NCBI GenBank assembly: GCA_021890795.1
Contig: JAKKUO010000013.1
Span: 1 to 48,367 of the forward strand
Source: Bacillota bacterium
Lineage (GTDB): Bacteria > Bacillota > Sulfobacillia > Symbiobacteriales > ZC4RG38
Length of the DNA stretch: 48,367 bases
Direction: 5' to 3'
This document shows positions 15,233 through 23,875 of this stretch, piece by piece. The stretch's first letter is position 1. Each line of letters begins with the position of its first letter. The notes below the pieces were generated by a model. The model was not told the DNA's origin. It was given only the letters and a program-made list of their open reading frames with translations, and did no database searches. Made by a program: the position numbers and the translations under genes.

Positions 15233-16797
15233 CCGGCGGGGCAGGGGAAGTGCTGCGGACGGCCTGGTCCGTGGCCTGGTACGGCTGGCGGGCGGTCTAC
15301 AACCGTACCTTCCGGTTCTCCCGCAGCCGGCCGGGTCTGGTCTTCCAGCTCTCACAGCTGGGCCTTCTGCTCGTGGTGGCCCAGCAGGCCCGGTCGGTGC
15401 CCCCGGAGGCCGGCCGCGAGGGGCTCCTGGCCCTGATGGCGGTCCAGATGGCCTGGTTTGGCCTGATGATCGGCTTTGGCCGGGGGCAGTTCCAGCTCTT
15501 CCAGGGGATCCTCGTGCCCCTCTTTCAGATCACCCCGGCCCGGCCCCTGGCCTTTCTGGTCGGCCGGGCCCTGGAGTACCTCCCCAGCCGGGTCTGGAGC
15601 GCCTTCCTCTGGTCCCTGGCGTACTCCGCCGCGGTCCCGGGCCCCGGCCGGTGGGGGGCCTTCCTGACCCTGGCGGCGGCAGGGGCGGCCACCGGGGTGC
15701 TCGCCAGCCTCGCCGGCCTCCTGCTGGTGGTCCTCTGGGCCCGGTACTCCCCCCGCACCCTCCGCCGGGGTTCCCTCTTCTTCGGCCTCACCACCGTGGC
15801 TCTGGCCACCTGGGCGGCGATCTTCCTCGCCACCGGCGGCACCGTCGCGGACCTGGCCCTCCGGCTGCGATCCCTCCGCACCCTGGTAGCCGGGGCTGTC
15901 GCCGCCCTGGCCGGGCTACCGGGGCTGGGCATGCTGGCCGCCGCGGCCCTCCGCCCCCGGTGGGTGGAGGACCTCTACCGCACCGGCCTCACCCGGGTGC
16001 TGGAACTGGGGGAGCAGGAGGCGAGCCGGCCCGGCCGTTCGGTCTGGCCGTCCTGGCCCCAGGGGCCGGTGCGGGCGGTGGTGGCCCGGGAATGGATCCA
16101 GTGGAGCCGCTCCCGGATGACCCGGATCCAGGGCGTCATCTGGCTCTGCGGGGCCATCGGGGTCTACACGGCCGGCCGCAGCCTCGCCGGTACGCCCCTG
16201 CCCCAGGTGGTTCAGACCGTGGGCTCCCTCAGCCTTCTGGCCTGGGGCCTTGCCTACAGCCACTGGGTGGTCCGGGTCTTTGAAGCCGAGCGGGCCGGGA
16301 TCCTCCTCTACCGCCTGGCCGGGGTCCCCGCGGCCACCCTGCTGGGGGCCAAGTTTCTGGCGGTCTTCCTGCCCTCCGCGGTGCTGACGGGCCTCCCCGC
16401 CCTGATGGGCGGCCTGGCTGCGGGCCTCTCCGGACCGGACCTTGGGCGCCTCCTGGGCTGGACCCTGTTGGCCCTCGCCGCCGGCTGCCTCGGGGGCTTC
16501 GGCGCCGCGGGGGCCACCGCCGGGGAGGAGCCGCCGGAGCCGGCCCAGGCCCCGGTGGCGGACCAGATGGCCCCGCCCCAGGGCGGCAACGTCAACGGCT
16601 GGTACGTCCTGTTCCGGATGGCCGGCCTTCTCCTTCCCATCGCCCTGGTGATCTGGACGGGAAGCCGGCCGCCCGGCAGCCCGCCGGGGCTGCCGCCGGC
16701 CCTGCTTGTCAGCCTGAACCTCCTGCTGCCCTTCGCCCTCCTGGCCGGGGGCTACCAACTCATGCGCCGGCACTGGGATGCCGGCGGGGCCGGGTAG
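15229..16797 (+). CDS. ABC-2 type exporter permease
   Basis: 522 aa from the ATG overlapping the ATPase stop (ATGA). It has about ten to twelve hydrophobic segments spread over the length, with a cytoplasmic region near residues 255-285 (ELGEQEASRPGRSVWPSW) and a charged/Pro-rich loop at about 425-455. The partner of the preceding ATPase, it would export an unknown substrate. Length and two-half layout fit large ABC-2 permeases in which one chain carries two membrane bundles. No specific subfamily is recognised. Confidence 0.85.
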   Translation: MTGGAGEVLRTAWSVAWYGWRAVYNRTFRFSRSRPGLVFQLSQLGLLLVVAQQARSVPPEAGREGLLALMAVQMAWFGLMIGFGRGQFQLFQGILVPLFQITPARPLAFLVGRALEYLPSRVWSAFLWSLAYSAAVPGPGRWGAFLTLAAAGAATGVLASLAGLLLVVLWARYSPRTLRRGSLFFGLTTVALATWAAIFLATGGTVADLALRLRSLRTLVAGAVAALAGLPGLGMLAAAALRPRWVEDLYRTGLTRVLELGEQEASRPGRSVWPSWPQGPVRAVVAREWIQWSRSRMTRIQGVIWLCGAIGVYTAGRSLAGTPLPQVVQTVGSLSLLAWGLAYSHWVVRVFEAERAGILLYRLAGVPAATLLGAKFLAVFLPSAVLTGLPALMGGLAAGLSGPDLGRLLGWTLLALAAGCLGGFGAAGATAGEEPPEPAQAPVADQMAPPQGGNVNGWYVLFRMAGLLLPIALVIWTGSRPPGSPPGLPPALLVSLNLLLPFALLAGGYQLMRRHWDAGGAG

Positions 16798-16820
16798 CCC
16801 GGGCGGCGGAAGACCGGCGG

Positions 16821-16861
16821 GGCTACGCCCACGCCCCCGTAAGGCTACGCCTGCGCCCCCG
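16821..16861. repeat. Imperfect 19-bp direct repeat across the LLM gene 3' end
   Basis: GGCTACGCCCACGCCCCCG (16821-16839) and GGCTACGCCTGCGCCCCCG (16843-16861) match at 17 of 19 positions. The second copy supplies the last codons and stop of the LLM gene. It looks like a short local duplication between convergent genes. Confidence 0.75.
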
Positions 16862-17816
16862 GAAAGAGGGGCAGCACCTCCTGCCCCACCTCCTCCAGCA
16901 CCTCCCGGGCCGGCCGCCGGCCGTACTTGAGGTTGAGGGCCACGTGGTTGACGCCAATCTCCTGGAGGGTGGCCAGCAGTTCGACGAGGTACTTCCGGCC
17001 CAGGCGGTACCCCAGGTGGATCGGCCGCGGGGGCTCCTCCGGGTCATCGCTGAGGTCGATGTAAAGGGACTGGGCGAAGGGCTTGAAGGCGCCGGGGGCC
17101 GCCGCGGCGGTGGCCCTTCGCCACTCGGCGACGATCATCCGCTGGATCCCCGGAGGGCGGGGGTACATCACCCACCCGTCGCTGTGCCGGGCGATCCAAT
17201 CCAAAGACTGCTGGCTGTAACCGGTAACCAGGATCGGAAGGGTTCCTCCCTCCGGCTTGGGCACCAGGTCGGCGCCCGCCAGATGCCCCAGGGGCGAATC
17301 AATCGCCGGGAAGTGCTCCGCCCAGGCCCGCCGGATGTAGGCCAGGGCCTCCCGGAAGATCGCCCCCCGGGCCTCCCAGTCGACACCGAAGGCCGGGAAC
17401 TCCACCGGCCGGTCGCCGGAGGCCACCCCCAAAACCAGCCGCCGGCCCGACAGGATGTCCACGGAGGCCGCCGCCTTGGCCACATGGAGAGGGTGCCGGA
17501 GCGGCAGGACGATGGCCCCGGTGGCCAGGGCGATCTGCCGGGTGTGGGCGGCGATGTGGGCCAGATACACCCACGGGTCGTAGATCTGGCCGATGTCGCC
17601 GAAGTTCGGGTCCAGAAGGGGCACGTCCCGGAACCAGAGGGCCGCAAAGCCCAGCTCCTCCGCCCGCCGGGCCAGGGCCTCCTGGTCCCGCATCGTCGGG
17701 TTGCTGCCGGTAAAGGCCTCGATGGGAAAGAAGACGCCCAGGGTCAGCCGGCCGGGCTGAAACATCCGGGAAAACCCGGGATGGCCGGGTCCGGCGGCTG
17801 CCGGGTGATGGGCCAT
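16845..17816 (-). CDS. LLM class flavin-dependent oxidoreductase
   Basis: 323 aa from ATG at 17816, with GGAGGTG 7 bases upstream. The luciferase-like monooxygenase TIM barrel uses reduced FMN or F420. Typical features are LTLGVFFPIEAF at the first strand, AEELGFAALWFRDVPL, LATGAIVLPLRHPLHVAKAAASVDILSGRRLVLGVASGD (split here only for description) and a late LVTGYSQQSLDWIARHSDGWVMYP. The family covers alkane, nitrilotriacetate and F420-linked enzymes; the substrate is unknown and no flavin reductase gene is adjacent. It is transcribed alone, convergent with the preceding exporter. Confidence 0.88.
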   Translation of the reverse strand: MAHHPAAAGPGHPGFSRMFQPGRLTLGVFFPIEAFTGSNPTMRDQEALARRAEELGFAALWFRDVPLLDPNFGDIGQIYDPWVYLAHIAAHTRQIALATGAIVLPLRHPLHVAKAAASVDILSGRRLVLGVASGDRPVEFPAFGVDWEARGAIFREALAYIRRAWAEHFPAIDSPLGHLAGADLVPKPEGGTLPILVTGYSQQSLDWIARHSDGWVMYPRPPGIQRMIVAEWRRATAAAAPGAFKPFAQSLYIDLSDDPEEPPRPIHLGYRLGRKYLVELLATLQEIGVNHVALNLKYGRRPAREVLEEVGQEVLPLFPGAQA

Positions 17817-17941
17817 CTTCCTGCACCTCCGTGGGAGCGCCGCCGCACTCCGGGGCACCGGCCCCGGGGTACGGCACACTCAGATGGATCCGGTCCATGG
17901 GCTGGGCTCCGGATGAGCGGGGCCCCGGTCCCCTGCGGGGG

Positions 17942-18745
17942 TCACGACCCCGCGCCGGTGTACCGCCGGAGCCCCCGGCGCCAGACCCAGAAGGCAAAGG
18001 CCACCGACGCCGCTGCTACCACCGGGGTGAGCCAGGCGAAGAGCCCCCACTCCCCCCGGCGGACCAGGTAGGCCCCGGGATAGGCGCCCACAAAGAGGAA
18101 CGGCAGGGCCGTGCTGAGAAGCCACCGGAGCCACCGGCTGAAGATGCTCGGCGGGTACTGGCCGTACTGATTGAGGTTCCAGGCCAGGGCCATCAGCCCG
18201 GTCCGGCCGTCGGCGAAGAAGGCGGTGGCCGCCAGGGCCATGTAGATCCCCAGGTAGACCGCGGCGGAACTCAGGATCAGCCCCGCGGCCACCAGCCAGT
18301 CGACCCAGTCCCAGGCCACCCCGGCCCGCTCCCCGGCCCAGGCCATGATGGCGAGGCCCGTCACCACCCCCAGGAGCGACTCCAGCTCCACCCCCTCCAG
18401 GATCACCTGGAAGACAGGGTGGGCCGGCCGGATCAGCACCCGGTCCATCTCCCCCTTGATGACGTACTTGTCCGCCACGTCCCAGAGCCCGCCGGCCAGG
18501 GCGCCGAAGAGGGCCCCGGGGACGAGGAAGTAGCCGTACAGGAAGAAGACCTCCGCCCGGGTCCAGCCCCGGAGGTCGGGCACCAGCTGGAAGGTGACCG
18601 CGATCAGCACCACGCTCATCGCCTGGTAGGTCACTTCCGAGAGCAGGCCGACGATCAGGTCCCCCCGGTACTCCCACCGCACCTTGGCGTACTGGACCAG
18701 GTACTCCCAGTAGAGCCGGCCGTACCGGGCGAGGCTCCGCCACAT
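17942..18745 (-). CDS. ABC-2 family transporter permease (second subunit)
   Basis: 267 aa from ATG at 18745. It begins RYGRLYWEYLVQYAKVRWEYRGD, the start typical of paired ABC-2 permeases of the DUF990-like group, and has about six membrane helices. GEMDRVLIRPAHPVFQVI sits in the cytoplasmic loop after helix 2. It lies 6 bases after the stop of the other permease and completes a three-gene exporter with the ATPase at 19543. The substrate is not evident. Confidence 0.87.
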   Translation of the reverse strand: MWRSLARYGRLYWEYLVQYAKVRWEYRGDLIVGLLSEVTYQAMSVVLIAVTFQLVPDLRGWTRAEVFFLYGYFLVPGALFGALAGGLWDVADKYVIKGEMDRVLIRPAHPVFQVILEGVELESLLGVVTGLAIMAWAGERAGVAWDWVDWLVAAGLILSSAAVYLGIYMALAATAFFADGRTGLMALAWNLNQYGQYPPSIFSRWLRWLLSTALPFLFVGAYPGAYLVRRGEWGLFAWLTPVVAAASVAFAFWVWRRGLRRYTGAGS

Positions 18746-18751
18746 CGCCCA

Positions 18752-19546
18752 TCACCCCCCGTGGACGGTGAGCGCCCGGGTCGCCCGGCGCCAGACCAGC
18801 CGGACCAGGGCCCCCAGGACCACCGCCCAGATGAGGCCCCGGACCAGGGCCAGGAGCATCGGCCGCCCCCACAGGCCCCCCGCGGCGATGAGGCTCGGCA
18901 CGTAGGAGATGGCCGAGAAGGGCAGCCACTCCAGCACCGCCCGGGCCCAGGCCGGGTAGAAGGAGAGGGGCAGGTAGAGGCCGGAGAGCAGGTCCACCAC
19001 CAGCCGCCGGGCCCAGGTCAGCCCCTGGATCCGGGTCGACCAGACCGCCGCCAGGCCGACCAGGAGATTGATCTGGGCATTGAGGACAAAGGCCAGGGTC
19101 AGCGCCGCCAAGTAGGCGAGCCAGACCTTCGGGTCCATGGGCAGCCGCACCGGGAAGAGGAGCGCGGCCAGGGTGAGCCCTGGCACCGAGAAGAAGAGGA
19201 GGCGGAAAAGGGCCTCCCCCAGGGCCCCGGCCACCCGCTGCCCCAGGTACGAGACCGGGCGGAGGAGCTGGACCGCTACGGTTCCGTCCCGGATCTCGTC
19301 CGCGATCTCCCGGTCCAGGTGGTTGAAGTAGAAGGCCCGGGCCATCCACCCCACCGCCAGATACGTGGTCATCTCCGTGGGGCTGAGACCCCCGAGGTTC
19401 TCCCGGGCGCCGTAGGCCGCCATCCAGAAGAAGTAGTAGCCGCCCGTATAGATAAGGTAGGTCAGGATGCCGCTGTAGAAATTCACCCGGTAGGCCAGCA
19501 TCACCAGGAAGCGGATCCGGATCAGCTCGAGGTAGGTGGCGATCAC
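18752..19546 (-). CDS. ABC-2 family transporter permease (first subunit)
   Basis: 264 aa from GTG at 19546, whose GTGA overlaps the ATPase stop by 4 bases. A much longer upstream reading would lie wholly within the ATPase gene and was discarded. About six membrane helices are visible. The N-terminus YLELIRIRFLVMLAYRVNFY and the loop DGTVAVQLLRPVSYLGQRV parallel the second permease, so the two are paralogous and probably form a heterodimer. Confidence 0.87.
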   Translation of the reverse strand: MIATYLELIRIRFLVMLAYRVNFYSGILTYLIYTGGYYFFWMAAYGARENLGGLSPTEMTTYLAVGWMARAFYFNHLDREIADEIRDGTVAVQLLRPVSYLGQRVAGALGEALFRLLFFSVPGLTLAALLFPVRLPMDPKVWLAYLAALTLAFVLNAQINLLVGLAAVWSTRIQGLTWARRLVVDLLSGLYLPLSFYPAWARAVLEWLPFSAISYVPSLIAAGGLWGRPMLLALVRGLIWAVVLGALVRLVWRRATRALTVHGG

Positions 19547-20625
19547 CCCTGGCCCCCCTCCTCCCGGTCCGCCTCCGGTGTGGCTGCCGGGGACGGCTCC
19601 CCGGTCCCGGCGGCCTCGGCCCCCGCCGCTCCGGTCCGGTAGAGCTGCCGGACGATCTCCTCCATGGTCGGCTCCGCCACCGCCAGGTCCTTCAGCGGCA
19701 GGTGCGGCACCAGCCGGGCCAGGGCGGCGGGCACCGCGTCCGCCTCGGCCAGGTGGACGAGGCACTCCGCCTCCCCCTGGGACTCCACGGAGCACGGGAT
19801 CCCCGCCAGGGCCGCCTGTACCCGGTCCGGCGCCACCGGCTCCCGGAAGCTGAGGCGCAGGGTCCGGCCCCGGGCCTCCCGGCGGCGGAGGTCGGCCAGG
19901 GCCCCGTCATAGAGGATCCGGCCCCGGTGGAGGAGCACCACCCGGGGGCAGAGGGCCTCGATGTCCGAGAGGTCGTGGGTGGTGAGGAGGATGGTGGTGC
20001 CGTACCGGCGGTTCACCTCCCGGAGGAACTCCCGGATCCGGAGCTTGACCATGACGTCCAGGCCGACGGTAGGCTCGTCCAGGAAGAGGACCCGGGGCTT
20101 GTGGAGGAGGGCCGCGGCCAGCTCGCACCGCATCCGCTGGCCGAGGCTCAGCTTCCGCACGGGGATGTCTAAGAGCGGCCCGATCTCCAGGGCCTCGACC
20201 AGTTCGGCAAAGTAAGAGCGGAACTCCGCCTCGGGCACCTCATACATCCGCTGCAGGAGCCGGAAAGTCTCCTTGACCGCGATATCCCACCACAAGCCGC
20301 TGCGCTGGCCGAAGACCACGCCGATGGTCCGCTTGTACGCCAGCGCCGTCCGCTCGTCGTGGGGGTCGTAGCCGTTGACCCGTACCCACCCGGAGGTGGG
20401 CACGAGGATGCCGGTGAGCATCTTGATCGTGGTGGACTTCCCTGAGCCGTTAGCCCCGATGTACCCGACGATCTCCCCGGGGGCGATCCGGAGGCTCACC
20501 CGGTCCACGGCCCGGATGACGGTGTACTCCCGGCCGAAGAGGTCCCGGATTGCCCCGAGGAGGCCGGGGCGGCTCCGGTATTGCCGGAACTCCCGGGTCA
20601 GTTCGTGGGCTTCGATGGCAAGCAA
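19543..20625 (-). CDS. ABC transporter ATP-binding protein (DUF990-type exporter)
   Basis: 360 aa from TTG at 20625, with GGAGGAA 8 bases upstream. Walker A GANGSGKST, Q-loop GVVFGQRSGLWWDI, signature LSLGQRMRCELAAALL, Walker B VLFLDEPTVGLD and the H-loop TTHDLSDIEAL are all canonical. The C-terminal ~120 residues form an accessory domain (RTLRLSFREPVAPDRVQAAL) ending in a Pro/Ala/Glu-rich tail. The N-terminal insertion RQYRSRPGLLGAIRDLFGREYTVI between strands is typical of this exporter group. It is the first gene of a three-gene minus-strand operon. Confidence 0.92.
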   Translation of the reverse strand: MLAIEAHELTREFRQYRSRPGLLGAIRDLFGREYTVIRAVDRVSLRIAPGEIVGYIGANGSGKSTTIKMLTGILVPTSGWVRVNGYDPHDERTALAYKRTIGVVFGQRSGLWWDIAVKETFRLLQRMYEVPEAEFRSYFAELVEALEIGPLLDIPVRKLSLGQRMRCELAAALLHKPRVLFLDEPTVGLDVMVKLRIREFLREVNRRYGTTILLTTHDLSDIEALCPRVVLLHRGRILYDGALADLRRREARGRTLRLSFREPVAPDRVQAALAGIPCSVESQGEAECLVHLAEADAVPAALARLVPHLPLKDLAVAEPTMEEIVRQLYRTGAAGAEAAGTGEPSPAATPEADREEGGQG

Positions 20626-20688
20626 TGGGACGGTTCCTCCCTGTCGCGCGCAAGACGCGTGAGCCCGTCAGGCCTCTCCATGAGGCCG

Positions 20689-20718
20689 GTCAGGATTCGC
20701 ACAGTCAGGATTCGCACA
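20689..20718. repeat. Perfect 15-bp tandem duplication
   Basis: GTCAGGATTCGCACA is present twice with no spacer (20689-20703, 20704-20718), about 65 bp upstream of the exporter ATPase start. Confidence 0.9.
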
Positions 20719-20847
20719 GCATCGATGCTACAACGGCCGCCCCACGGTGTAAACCCTGGGGCCGGGCCCGGAGCCGGCACCAGCCGCCGGGGAACCCGCC
20801 GCGGCGAGGGGGCGGCGACCTCGGTCAAGTCTCCCGGGCGAAAACGA

Positions 20848-20875
20848 AGGCGGAGCGCCCCGTGGCGCTCCGCCT
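20848..20875 (-). terminator. Rho-independent terminator of xylB
   Basis: On the minus strand AGGCGGAGCGCC pairs with GGCGCTCCGCCT over a 4-nt loop (12-bp perfect stem), followed by TCGTTTTCG. It lies about 70 bases after the xylB stop. Confidence 0.75.
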
Positions 20876-20944
20876 CGTTGATCCCCTGGTTGACCCCGCG
20901 GCAGGGGAGACGGGCCCCCCAGGCCCTATCCGCCAGCCGACAAC

Positions 20945-22522
20945 CTATCCGCCAGTAGACAGTTCAGGGAAGATCCCCTCCAGGGCCCGGTAGCACCGCC
21001 GGAAGAGCGGCACCAGAGCCTCGTACCGCCGGGCCAGGTCCGGATCCACCGGCACCTTCTCCCCGACCCGGACCATCGCCTCGCAGGCCGCCGGCACGGT
21101 GGGATAGAACCCGCTCCCCACCGCCGCCAGGATGGCGGCGCCGAAGGCCGGGCCCTCGTCGACGGCCATCAGCCGCAGGGGAATCCCCATCACGGCGGCC
21201 ATGATCGACCGCCAGATGGGGCTGCGGGCCCCGCCGCCGGTGATCCGGATCTCGGTGGGGGAGACCCCGAGGGCCCGGATCAGGTCCAGGGAGTCCCTGA
21301 GGCCAAGGGCGATGCCCTCCAGCACCGCCCGGGCCAGGTGCCGGCGGTCGTGGTGCAGCCCCAGCCCGACGAAGACCCCCCGGGCGTAGGGGTTGGCATG
21401 GGGAGTCCGCTCCCCGGTGAGATAAGGAAGGAAGAGCAGCCCCTCGGCCCCCGGCGGCACCTCCGCCGCCTCCCGGGTAATCCGGTCGTAGGGCTCCTGC
21501 CCCGCCGCCCGGTCCTCCTCCGCCTCCCGGCGGTAGAAGGTGTCCCGGAACCACCGCAGGGAGCCGCCGGAGCTGAGCATCACCCCCATCACGTGCCACA
21601 GGCCGGGCACCGCGTGGCAGAAGCTGTGCACCGTCCGGAGGCTCCGGGGGTCCAACCCCGGCGGAACCTGGGCCGCGCCGGCCTGGAGATGGCCCGGCCG
21701 CTCGGTGGGAGCAAAGACCACCCCCGAGGTGCCGACGCTCATGGAGACCTGTCCGGGGCGGACCAGGCCGACTCCCACGGCCCCCGCGGCCTGATCGCCG
21801 CCACCGGCCACCACCGGGATCCCCGGAGGCAGCCCCGTTTCCGCGGCTGCCTCCGGGGTGACCCGCCCGGTGATCTCGGGCCCCTCGTAGACCTCGGGCA
21901 GGATCGCCGGGTTCAGTTCCAGGGCGGCGATGATCTCCTGGGACCACCGGCGGGCGCCCACGTCCAGGAGCAGGGTGCCGGAGGCGTCCGCCACGTCGGT
22001 GGCCAGGGCGCCGCTGAGCCGGTACCGCAGGTAGTCCTTGGGGAGCAGCAGGTGTGCCAGGCGGGCGTAGTGCTCCGGCTCATGGCGCCGGAGCCAGAGC
22101 ACCTTGGGCGCCGTAAACCCGGTCAGGGCAGGATTGCCGGCAATTCGCAACAGGGTCTCGGTCCCCACCCTGTCCTCGATCTCCCGGCACTCCGCCACGG
22201 TGCGCTGGTCATTCCAGAGCAGGGCGGGCCGGATGACCTCCCCATGCCGGTCCAGGAAAACCGAACCGTGCATCTGGCCCGTCAGGCCGATGGCCTGGAT
22301 CTGCCCGGGCGAAACCTGCCCGGTGACCTGGCGGAAGCACCGGACAGCCGCCTGCCACCAGTCCCGGGGATCCTGTTCGGTCCATCCCGGCCGGGGGACG
22401 TGCAGGGGGTGCTCGGCGGTGGCCTGGGCCACCACCCGGCCGGCGGGGTCCACCGCCAGGACCCGGACCCCGCCGGTTCCGACGTCAACCCCGAGGAAGA
22501 GGGGCTCGGAGACGGGTGTCAC
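20945..22522 (-). CDS. xylB: Xylulokinase
   Basis: 525 aa, an FGGY-family sugar kinase that phosphorylates D-xylulose to xylulose 5-phosphate for the pentose phosphate pathway. Typical xylulokinase motifs are LFLGVDVGTGGVRVLAVD (phosphate 1), GLTGQMHGSVFLD, LLWNDQRT, TDVADASGTLLLDV, the catalytic Asp in AGGGDQAAGAVGVG, and ITGGGARSPIWRSIMA near the adenosine site. GTG at 22522 was chosen because AGGTG lies about 6 bases before it; another GTG 9 bases upstream abuts the ribosome site. It follows the isomerase gene by about 30 bases, so the pair is one operon under the XylR operator at 23708. Confidence 0.94.
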   Translation of the reverse strand: MTPVSEPLFLGVDVGTGGVRVLAVDPAGRVVAQATAEHPLHVPRPGWTEQDPRDWWQAAVRCFRQVTGQVSPGQIQAIGLTGQMHGSVFLDRHGEVIRPALLWNDQRTVAECREIEDRVGTETLLRIAGNPALTGFTAPKVLWLRRHEPEHYARLAHLLLPKDYLRYRLSGALATDVADASGTLLLDVGARRWSQEIIAALELNPAILPEVYEGPEITGRVTPEAAAETGLPPGIPVVAGGGDQAAGAVGVGLVRPGQVSMSVGTSGVVFAPTERPGHLQAGAAQVPPGLDPRSLRTVHSFCHAVPGLWHVMGVMLSSGGSLRWFRDTFYRREAEEDRAAGQEPYDRITREAAEVPPGAEGLLFLPYLTGERTPHANPYARGVFVGLGLHHDRRHLARAVLEGIALGLRDSLDLIRALGVSPTEIRITGGGARSPIWRSIMAAVMGIPLRLMAVDEGPAFGAAILAAVGSGFYPTVPAACEAMVRVGEKVPVDPDLARRYEALVPLFRRCYRALEGIFPELSTGG

Positions 22523-22552
22523 ATCACTCACCTGCCGACCCGGGAATGTAGG

Positions 22553-23617
22553 CTACCGCCGGCTGTACTTCTCATACACCTGCCGCTCAAACTCCTCGTC
22601 CAGGCCGAGGGCCTTCCAGAAGACCCGGTAGGCGCCGACGGCGTCGGCCCGGGCCTTGGCTGCGGCCAGCTCCTCGTCGTTCATCCGCTCGGCCACCGCG
22701 AGCATGTACTCCATCTGAATGACCGAGCGCTTGACGGCTTCGACGGGATCTTCGGTGTACGGGAAGAGGTCGAAGCCCAGGTACCCGTCGTACCCGCCCT
22801 TGAGCAACTCCCGCAGGATGTCGATCTGCTGCTCGATGAACTGGGCACCCACCATGTTGTCGTCGTCGAAGGTGCCCCAGCCGGAGTTGGCGTGCTGGTG
22901 GCCCAGGAGGCCCTCCGAGAGCAGCAGGGCCGCGTACTCCCCCAGGGGCTCCCCGTTCATGATCAGGTGCTGCCAGTCCATGTTCACCCGGACGTTGGAG
23001 ACGTCGGCGCCCATCTCCTTCAGCTTCTTGATGATGAAGAGGGTCATGCCGATGTTGCGCATCAGGATGCGCATCGCGGGCTCGCTGTTCTTGTGCTCGA
23101 GGTTGAAGAGCACGCCCTTCTCCTTGGCGTAGGTGACCACTTCCGCCAGCCCTTCCAGGAAGTACCCCCAGGTGCGGGCGTAGTCGCGCTGGAATGGATA
23201 GTTGTAACCTTCGTTCCCCGGCCAGTAGATGTAGTTAGCCCCCACCGCTGCCGCCAGGTCGATCCCCCGCTTGATGTGGGCCACCGCCTCCCGGCGCAGG
23301 GCGGGATCCGGATTGCTCAGGGCGCCGTACTGGAACCGGGGGTTGGGCACCAGGCCGTAGCAGATCATGGCGATGTGATGGTCCGGGGCGAGGATCTCCT
23401 GGATCTTGGCGGCGTTGTCGTCGGTGATCTCGGTCTCGTAGTGGAACTCGTAGCCGTCGATGAGCGGCCCGAGCCCCTCCACTGCCCACTTGAGCCGCTC
23501 GGTCACGTCCCGGTTCGCCAGCTCCGGCTTGTAGCCCCCGGGCATAAACCGGGTCGGCGCGATGCCGAAAGCCCAGATGCCCACGCTGGTGCGCCAACGC
23601 TTGGTGCTGACCTGCAT
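22553..23617 (-). CDS. Xylose-isomerase-like TIM-barrel sugar isomerase, unusual metal site
   Basis: 354 aa from ATG at 23617, with GGAGGAG 7 bases upstream. Its place as the first gene of an operon with xylulokinase says it makes xylulose from xylose. It aligns by eye with the xylose isomerase fold: NYIYWPGNEGYNYPF, E174-H-K176 at the EPKP position, D214-W-Q-H217 at the EANH position, H242 in GHQHANSG where XylA has Asp, and D283 in GFDLFPY. The predicted metal set Glu-Asp-His-Asp is that of the L-rhamnose isomerase type (Pseudomonas stutzeri), not the Glu-Glu-Asp-Asp of XylA. No FHDxD signature of XylA is present. An epimerase or another aldose isomerase function is possible. Confidence 0.8.
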   Translation of the reverse strand: MQVSTKRWRTSVGIWAFGIAPTRFMPGGYKPELANRDVTERLKWAVEGLGPLIDGYEFHYETEITDDNAAKIQEILAPDHHIAMICYGLVPNPRFQYGALSNPDPALRREAVAHIKRGIDLAAAVGANYIYWPGNEGYNYPFQRDYARTWGYFLEGLAEVVTYAKEKGVLFNLEHKNSEPAMRILMRNIGMTLFIIKKLKEMGADVSNVRVNMDWQHLIMNGEPLGEYAALLLSEGLLGHQHANSGWGTFDDDNMVGAQFIEQQIDILRELLKGGYDGYLGFDLFPYTEDPVEAVKRSVIQMEYMLAVAERMNDEELAAAKARADAVGAYRVFWKALGLDEEFERQVYEKYSRR

Positions 23618-23707
23618 CCGCGATCTCCTCCCCGTAAGCCGCACTCCCGTTGCCGATGCCCGATCCCGCTCGCCGCGGGGTCAGCCAGTCGGCGCCGGTC
23701 TGAGCCT

Positions 23708-23726
23708 TAGTTTGTTGATCAGACTA
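23708..23726. promoter_or_regulatory. XylR-type operator, xylB/isomerase promoter side
   Basis: TAGTTTGTTGATCAGACTA is an imperfect palindrome with 7 of 9 base pairs around a central G. Its left half with the preceding T (TTAGTTTGTT) is identical to the half-site of the Bacillus xyl operator. A similar sequence lies before the xylR gene in this window (31076-31097). Confidence 0.65.
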
Positions 23727-23875
23727 TCTATGACTGGGATTTCGCCGGGGGAATCGAATCTCCTGCCAGGCACCGAAAAAGCCCGGATTTTCTTTGCCGG
23801 TCCCCGGCCGGACCGCCCTGGCGGATCAGGATGTTCCCGGGACAAAAATGGCCTTCTGAGGCCGCTTGGGCCTTG

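Larger units (their letters stand above)
20626..20944. other. Intergenic region between xylB and the exporter operon
   Basis: These 319 bases hold a small GGCCTC/GAGGCC inverted repeat (20671-20687), a perfect 15-bp tandem duplication (20689-20718) and the xylB terminator (20848-20875). The exporter promoter must lie in the upstream part; I could not pick convincing hexamers. No coding frame is supported. Confidence 0.6.

Noticed and set aside
18752-19795. Start of the first DUF990-type permease at 19795
   Set aside because: The first 83 codons of that reading lie within the ATPase gene and are Gly/Arg/Pro-rich. The GTG at 19546 overlaps the ATPase stop as coupled genes do.
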